Positions 32,991 to 37,769 of a DNA stretch of 37,769 nt are shown here, one piece after another. The DNA comes from Acetatifactor sp. (GTDB taxonomy: Bacteria; Bacillota; Clostridia; Lachnospirales; Lachnospiraceae): positions 1 to 37,769 of the forward strand of contig JAEDDX010000021.1 of assembly GCA_016293615.1 (NCBI GenBank). Direction: 5' to 3'. The position numbers and the translations under genes are program-made. The first letter of the stretch is position 1. Every line of letters starts with the position of its first letter. Below the pieces are notes generated by a model. It saw only the letters and a program-made list of their open reading frames with translations, had not been told where the DNA came from and ran no database searches.

Positions 32991-34490
32991 ATGATGACTT
33001 GTGTTTCTTTTTGGAAGGAGAAGATACTGTTTTGTGATGGCTGGTTTCTTTATTTGGATGGCAAGGGAAATCACTCTGTGATTTCGCAACAGTGTGCCCG
33101 TCAATTAGAGTTGAAATATCAGAACTATCAGGCAAGCATGGACATGGGGCGGGGCGGTCTCCCGAAGGAGGTTGCGTATCCTGCGCGTGGCTTTCGGTGT
33201 GTGGATGGAAAGTATGTATACACGGATTATGATGTAGACAAACTGATCGGTACCGGGAGCGTGCGCCCTGTCGAAGGCGTAATGATGATTCCGGAAGAGA
33301 TCATGGGAATCAGAATCAATGGCATTGCAAGGCGCGCTTTCGAAAATGAAACAGGGCTTGTACAGGTCATATTGCCTGACGGTATCAGCAAAATCGACGA
33401 ATCCGCATTTGAGGGCTGCACGAATCTGCGTGAAATCACGAATCTGTCTGAAGATGTGCATATCGGAGCCGACGCTTTCAAGAATACCGCCCTTTTTTCC
33501 GGACAGAGGATTGAATACCTGGGTCATGCACTTATCAGGGTCGAGCATTCTTTTTCCGGCATTTTGAAAATTGAGGAGGGGACAACTTCCATCGCTGATT
33601 GCGCATTGCAAGGCTGCGCTAAGCTGGAGGAAGTGCTCTTTCCTTCGGACTTACGGATCATCGGGAGGGCTGCGTTTGAGGGCTGTGTGAAGCTGAAAAG
33701 AATCCGGCTGCCGCAGTCGCTGCAAAAGATTGAGGCGAGCGCGTTTCAAGATTGTGAGAAGCTGACAGAGCTTGTGCTTCCGCAGAAGATGGACACAATC
33801 GGGGAGAGAGCGTTTGCCGGCTGCAGAGCGTTGGAGAGGGTGGAGCTCCCGGACGGAATCCGTGAGATGAAGCGTGCCTTGTTTGAAGGATGCGGGAGAC
33901 TGAATGAGGTGCATATCCCGGACAGCGTGAGGAGAATCTATCCGAAGGCGTTCGAAGGAACGGGGCTTTTTGCACATTATCTGGAGAGTGAAGATGAGGA
34001 GCTCTATCTGGATCAATGGCTGATTCATTATAAGGGTTTTGACGGAAAAATTCTTTCCGTCAAAGAAGGCACGATAGGAATTGCCGATTTGGAGTTTCTC
34101 ACAGCCCACGAGGTGAGTGAGGTTCATTTCCCGGACAGCTTACAATATATCGGCGCTGACACCTTTCGAAATGCCTCTCTTCGCAGGATCGATTTGCCGG
34201 AAAAACTGCTGTACATAGGCCAGTCTGCATTCAAGGGCACAAAAATCAAAGAGATTCTGATTCCGGCATCGGTTGACATTGTGGAGAAATGGGCATTTCA
34301 GTCGTGTGAGGAGCTTGAGAAAATCACGGTAACAGGCAGCAAAACCAACATCGTCTGGCCGGCAGTCTCCGGAAGGAGAGACAAGGAACCCATCATCATA
34401 AGCGCGCCCGTTCATTCCCCTGCCGCAGAATACTGCGAGGAGTACGGAGCGCAATATCATTTGAGCTTTCAACCCCTTCGACAATCTTAG
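32991..34490 (+). CDS. BspA-like leucine-rich repeat protein (LRR_5 type)
   Basis: A 499-residue protein. The first ~110 residues are a non-repeat domain with DGWFLYLDG and DGKYVYTDYD. From ~120 to ~450 it is made of ~23-residue LRR units with the core I-x-x-x-A-F-x-G-C-x-x-L-x-x-I-x-L-P (for example AFEGCVKLKRIRLPQSL, AFQDCEKLTELVLP, AFAGCRALERVELP). There is no signal peptide, lipobox or cell-wall anchor, which is unlike the surface-exposed BspA family. ATG 32991 follows a strong GAGGAGG site. Function unknown. Confidence 0.85.
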   Translation: MMTCVSFWKEKILFCDGWFLYLDGKGNHSVISQQCARQLELKYQNYQASMDMGRGGLPKEVAYPARGFRCVDGKYVYTDYDVDKLIGTGSVRPVEGVMMIPEEIMGIRINGIARRAFENETGLVQVILPDGISKIDESAFEGCTNLREITNLSEDVHIGADAFKNTALFSGQRIEYLGHALIRVEHSFSGILKIEEGTTSIADCALQGCAKLEEVLFPSDLRIIGRAAFEGCVKLKRIRLPQSLQKIEASAFQDCEKLTELVLPQKMDTIGERAFAGCRALERVELPDGIREMKRALFEGCGRLNEVHIPDSVRRIYPKAFEGTGLFAHYLESEDEELYLDQWLIHYKGFDGKILSVKEGTIGIADLEFLTAHEVSEVHFPDSLQYIGADTFRNASLRRIDLPEKLLYIGQSAFKGTKIKEILIPASVDIVEKWAFQSCEELEKITVTGSKTNIVWPAVSGRRDKEPIIISAPVHSPAAEYCEEYGAQYHLSFQPLRQS

Positions 34491-34541
34491 CTAAGGTGCC
34501 TCGCGGCGCTTCGAACAAATGATTAAGGACGGTGACTGAGT

Positions 34542-34982
34542 ATGAAACAAAAGCCCAAATATGTATATCACGGCAGCCAGTATAGATTTGATATCGTCAA
34601 ACCACAGAAGGCACACGGAATGTGCGACGCTGAGGCACAGCTTGCTGTCTATGCCGCCGCGACAATGGAAGAAGTGATTCCGTTTGCGCTGCCGTTCAGA
34701 TGGTATCCTGACTCACCGGAGGGAAGACTTGCCTTTGATTCGGACGGTATCAATAGTTTTTTGCGGTACGGTTCAATTGATCCTGAGGGAAAAGGATATA
34801 TTTATGTGCTGCCGTCGGATTCTTTTGAGCTGATAGATGATTGGGAATGGATTTCGAGAACGGAAGTGAAGCCGGTCGAAGTCATCGAGATTCAGGTAAA
34901 AGATTATTTGCATACCATTACATTTTCTGAGGAAGCAAGAGAGATTCAGGAGAAGCTGTATGGTAAAATCCGGGAACAGTGA
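34542..34982 (+). CDS. Uncharacterised protein with YHGS opening motif
   Basis: A 146-residue soluble protein. It opens KYVYHGSQYRFDIVKPQKAHG, then QLAVYAAATMEEVIPFALP and a YIYVLPSDSFE strand. A YHGS start followed by an A-VYA strand is reminiscent of the ADP-ribosyltransferase-like fold of small bacterial proteins, but a catalytic Glu is not identifiable and the call is a guess. It lies 51 bases after the LRR gene. ATG 34542 has only a weak GGTGACTG site. Confidence 0.7.
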   Translation: MKQKPKYVYHGSQYRFDIVKPQKAHGMCDAEAQLAVYAAATMEEVIPFALPFRWYPDSPEGRLAFDSDGINSFLRYGSIDPEGKGYIYVLPSDSFELIDDWEWISRTEVKPVEVIEIQVKDYLHTITFSEEAREIQEKLYGKIREQ

Positions 34983-35054
34983 TTTCACTGCAGCCTCTGT
35001 TTTCATCGGTTTTTAAGATTTGTTTCACGAATCTTTAAGAAGCTTTTAACCACC

Positions 35055-35083
35055 TTGTAGGCGTCTGATGCGTCAGATATAAT
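35055..35083 (+). promoter_or_regulatory. Predicted promoter for the solute-binding lipoprotein
   Basis: TTGTAG (35055-35060) and a perfect TATAAT (35078-35083) are 17 bases apart. The spacer contains the inverted repeat TCTGA-TGCG-TCAGA (35064-35077), a possible operator. The -10 ends 40 bases before the start codon. Confidence 0.55.
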
Positions 35084-35123
35084 GGGCTCATCAAGCGGTA
35101 TCAGCGCAGATAGGAGGGTTACT

Positions 35124-37451
35124 ATGAAGAAATGGGTATGCTTGTTGGCAGTGATTATGTGTTGTCTGGCGGGCTGTGGGAGACAGCAGACGCCGCCGGG
35201 AAATGAACCCGGGACGGAAGAAGCGACACGGGATTATGTGGCGGAATATCAGGCCGGGGAAAAGCTGAGTCCCATCAATATCGAGTGGAAGGCACAAGAC
35301 CCGGAGAATGCGCAGACCTATTACCGGCAGGAGAAGTATATTGCACCGTTGTTTGAGAATCAGCCGGCGAATGCCTGGTATGGGGGCGACATCGGTTTCG
35401 GAGATTCTTATTATTATTTCTACACGGTATACGGGGAGAAGGACTGTAAAGGGTTTTTCGTAGAGCATCTGAATCTGTCAACCTTTGAGACAGAGAAGAT
35501 ACAATACCCGGGGGAGCGGGGCGGTCCCACCGGAATCGTTTATGACGGAGAAAAGATTTATGGCGTTTTTGAGTCGTATGACAAAGAAGGCTTTGTGGCA
35601 GGCTCGGTTCTGACCGAACTTTTGCCGGACGGAACCTTCGGGGCAGACATAGATCTTTATGAGGTATCCGACGAAAAGAAGCTTTTGCCGAAGGAACCCT
35701 ATTGGGCATATCAGAAGACGGTTCATTATTGTGCCCAAAAGGAAGTCATCTATCTGATCCCCGATGACGAAAGTGCGCTTTATGTGCTTGGAAAAGACGG
35801 AAAATTAGAGTACGAATTCACGGGCTTCGGACAGGGAAGAACCACTGTTTCGCTCTTTGCCCGTACGAGGGATGGGGATGCGATTTTCGTTTCCTTCGAC
35901 GGTCAGGAAAGTACTTTCTTTATGTATGACGATCATGAGGCGAAAAAACTGTTTTCACAGCCGGGGGAGGTAGATCCATACAGCTACGACATGGCCAGCT
36001 GTGATGCTTACGGAAATATCCTCTATCTGGAGAAACAGGCGAATATCGTGAGCTGGAATCTGGTAACGGGAAAGAAGGAGCGCCTTTATTGCGGATCGGT
36101 GGAATTGTTCAAGGATCTGAACTTCCTGACCCGCACGGAGGAAGGAAAGCTGGTAATGCTTCTGAATGATATTGACGGAAGGAGCTTAAGCCTCTATAGT
36201 GCAGCGGGACCTGCACAAAAGGTGGAGATCCGGATCGAAACAGAAAGCTATTATCCTTACAGGTTTCAGGAGAAGATCCGGAAATTCGAGAGGACGCATC
36301 CCGGTGTTACCTTTGTACTTGGCAGCGAATTGCAAAACTACAAGGATCACGATACGCATGTCTCGGAACTATATCGCGAGTTTATTGAAGGAAACGGACC
36401 GGATGTGGTGACCATGGATCCGGTCAGCCTCGACCAATTTGTCAGGAATCATGTTCTCATGGATATGAGTGGCCTGCTGGGCGAAGAGGAAATGTGTATC
36501 CTTCCGGGAATTCTGGAAGGCGGACAAGTCGAAGGGAAGCAATATTTGTTTCCATTATCGGCGGATGCCGGTCCGGTGCTTGTGAGAAAAAGTGTGTGGG
36601 ACAAACCCAGCTGGACCGTGGAGGAGGTTCTGAATCTTTTGGAGGAACAGGAAAATCTGGGAACAGAGGATTTCTTTTTCGCCAGTACAAGCGGTGGATA
36701 TTCCAGATATTGGATGATGTTGTATTTCTTTATCAAGGAAATCGACAACAGCCCGTTCCTCGATCCCGGAACCAAAACCTGCGATTTCGAAGGAGATCTG
36801 TTCAGGAGGGTATTGGAGGTCTGCAAGCGGTATGATGAGATTGCGCAGACATACGGCGATAATTACTATATGGATGATTCGGTGAGGATCCGGGACTTCA
36901 AGGCCGGCAAGCGACTCATTTATTATCCCGGGATGTTCAGCTTTAATTCTTTCAGCATTTTGCAGGCAAAACTGGAGGATGATTGCAACTGGGTAGGTTA
37001 TCCTACTGATTCCGGAAACGGCAACACCCTAAAGAGCGGTATGGGAATTGTTATCAGCAACGCTACGGAGCACAAAGAGATTTTGGAGGAGTTTGTACGC
37101 TGTATGTATTCCTTCGATTACCTCACGGATGATTTGGGCTGGACGGTTCCGCTGAGGACAGATATTTTGGACAAAACCGTCATTGAAAAGGCTGATTGGA
37201 CGGACGATATCCTGATTCGGACGGGCAGCAGGAGCTATACCTCTATTCAGGGTAAAAAGAAAGACGGCAGCAGCTATAAGAATGAATTTATGGATTATTT
37301 GAAATCCTGCAAATCCGGAAGCAATGCTTATAAGGAAGTCATTTCGATTATCCAGGAGGAGACAGAGCCTTACTTCCTGAATCAAAAATCCGTACAGGAG
37401 GTACAGAAGCTGATTCAGAAGAGAGTCTATCTATACATCAACGAGATGTAA
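35124..37451 (+). CDS. Large lipoprotein with N-terminal propeller-like and C-terminal solute-binding domain
   Basis: A 775-residue lipoprotein. The signal peptide (MKKWVCLLAVIMCCLAGC) ends in a lipobox with Cys18. Residues ~40-360 contain repeated beta-strand units (GPTGIVYDGEKIYGVFE, IYLIPDDESALYVLGKDG) that suggest a beta-propeller. Residues ~365-760 resemble extracellular solute-binding proteins of family 1 (EKIRKFERTHPGVTF, GPDVVTMDPVSLDQFV, SGMGIVISNATEHKE). No permease genes are in view, so it may be a sensor or serve a distant transporter. ATG 35124 has an AGGAGGG site. Confidence 0.85.
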   Translation: MKKWVCLLAVIMCCLAGCGRQQTPPGNEPGTEEATRDYVAEYQAGEKLSPINIEWKAQDPENAQTYYRQEKYIAPLFENQPANAWYGGDIGFGDSYYYFYTVYGEKDCKGFFVEHLNLSTFETEKIQYPGERGGPTGIVYDGEKIYGVFESYDKEGFVAGSVLTELLPDGTFGADIDLYEVSDEKKLLPKEPYWAYQKTVHYCAQKEVIYLIPDDESALYVLGKDGKLEYEFTGFGQGRTTVSLFARTRDGDAIFVSFDGQESTFFMYDDHEAKKLFSQPGEVDPYSYDMASCDAYGNILYLEKQANIVSWNLVTGKKERLYCGSVELFKDLNFLTRTEEGKLVMLLNDIDGRSLSLYSAAGPAQKVEIRIETESYYPYRFQEKIRKFERTHPGVTFVLGSELQNYKDHDTHVSELYREFIEGNGPDVVTMDPVSLDQFVRNHVLMDMSGLLGEEEMCILPGILEGGQVEGKQYLFPLSADAGPVLVRKSVWDKPSWTVEEVLNLLEEQENLGTEDFFFASTSGGYSRYWMMLYFFIKEIDNSPFLDPGTKTCDFEGDLFRRVLEVCKRYDEIAQTYGDNYYMDDSVRIRDFKAGKRLIYYPGMFSFNSFSILQAKLEDDCNWVGYPTDSGNGNTLKSGMGIVISNATEHKEILEEFVRCMYSFDYLTDDLGWTVPLRTDILDKTVIEKADWTDDILIRTGSRSYTSIQGKKKDGSSYKNEFMDYLKSCKSGSNAYKEVISIIQEETEPYFLNQKSVQEVQKLIQKRVYLYINEM

Positions 37452-37473
37452 ACCATACCCCGACAGAACACCG

Positions 37474-37508
37474 TCCCGGAATTACATGCTAAAACTGTGA
37501 TTCCGGGA
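37474..37508 (+). terminator. Terminator-like hairpin after the lipoprotein gene
   Basis: TCCCGGAATTACA and TGTGATTCCGGGA form a 13-bp stem with one wobble and a nine-base loop. The tail (TTTCCC) is only weakly T-rich. Confidence 0.6.
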
Positions 37509-37535
37509 TTTCCCATGTGGATTTGAGGTTGGCGA

Positions 37536-37769
37536 CATGCGGAAGTTGAGATTTTGGGAAATCTGCATGAAGATTTCGTGCTGTGGGTCATGCGGAAATA
37601 GAGAATTTTGGAAATCTGCATGAAGATTTCGTGCTGTGGGTCATGCGGAAATAGAGATTTTGGAAATCTGCATGAAGATTTCGTGCTGTGGGTCATGCAG
37701 AATGTGAAGTTTTGGGAAATCTGCATGAAGATTTCGCGCTGTGGGTCATGCGGAATGTGAAGTTTTGGG
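37536..37769 (+). repeat. 53-bp tandem repeat (at least 4 copies), continuing past the window
   Basis: GAAATCT recurs at 37558, 37611, 37663 and 37716 (spacing 53, 52, 53), each time followed by GCATGA and AGATTTC, a perfect seven-bp hairpin. Units also share GTGCTGTGGGTCATGC. The last unit is cut by the window end. The reverse-strand frame through the array has no family character. Confidence 0.9.

Noticed and set aside
37427..37726. Minus-strand frame through the 53-bp array
   Set aside because: Its peptide is a translation of the tandem repeat and has no ribosome binding site or family match.

Overview
The window looks like chromosomal DNA from a Gram-positive anaerobe of the Lachnospiraceae/Clostridia type. 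This is inferred from gene content and synteny: glgB, yaaL-bofA, the rapZ-whiA-HPr block with hprK nearby, the YitT and DUF1846 families, a GH3 enzyme with reversed domain order, strong AGGAGG-type ribosome binding sites, and rho-independent terminators. No rRNA, tRNA, CRISPR array, prophage or intact insertion sequence was seen.

Layout. 1-3074: the end of a Pro/Glu-rich protein with a degenerate AAA+-like domain, then glgB. 3194-3828 (minus): bofA and yaaL, with a receiver-domain remnant upstream. 4235-6101: a trmB-trxA-yitT operon. 6261-8255 (minus): a small membrane protein and a DUF1846 protein. 8471-12754: ftsH and uvrC. 12755-18773: a carbon-control and cell-envelope block (hprK, ROK glucokinase, murB, rapZ, whiA, Crh-like HPr) interrupted by three different hairpin-rich tandem arrays. 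18843-20655: a lipid-kinase-family protein and class II aldolase. 20852-28537: GH95 fucosidase family, DHH phosphoesterase, cyclophilin (minus), GNAT protein and a GH3 glycosidase. 28553-37451: accessory genes: membrane proteins, an XRE membrane regulator, a YtrA-type GntR/ABC operon, a BspA-like LRR protein, an unknown protein and a large lipoprotein with a solute-binding domain. The window ends inside a 53-bp tandem array.

The most interesting point is the carbon-regulation set. The HPr-family protein after whiA has Asp at position 15 in place of the phosphotransfer His but keeps Ser46, the HPr kinase target. That is the pattern of Crh, a regulator with no transport role, and it occupies the position crh has beside whiA in Bacillus. 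hprK is about 4.4 kb upstream, and its predicted leader carries a 116-bp tandem repeat built from seven GCGAAGC mini-hairpins nested in larger stems. Glucokinase, aldolase, glgB and two glycosidases fit an organism that takes up and phosphorylates sugars at least partly without a PTS. The arrays around hprK, glk and murB, the 51-nt palindrome at two accessory-region sites and the array at the window end are the main structure not explained by genes.
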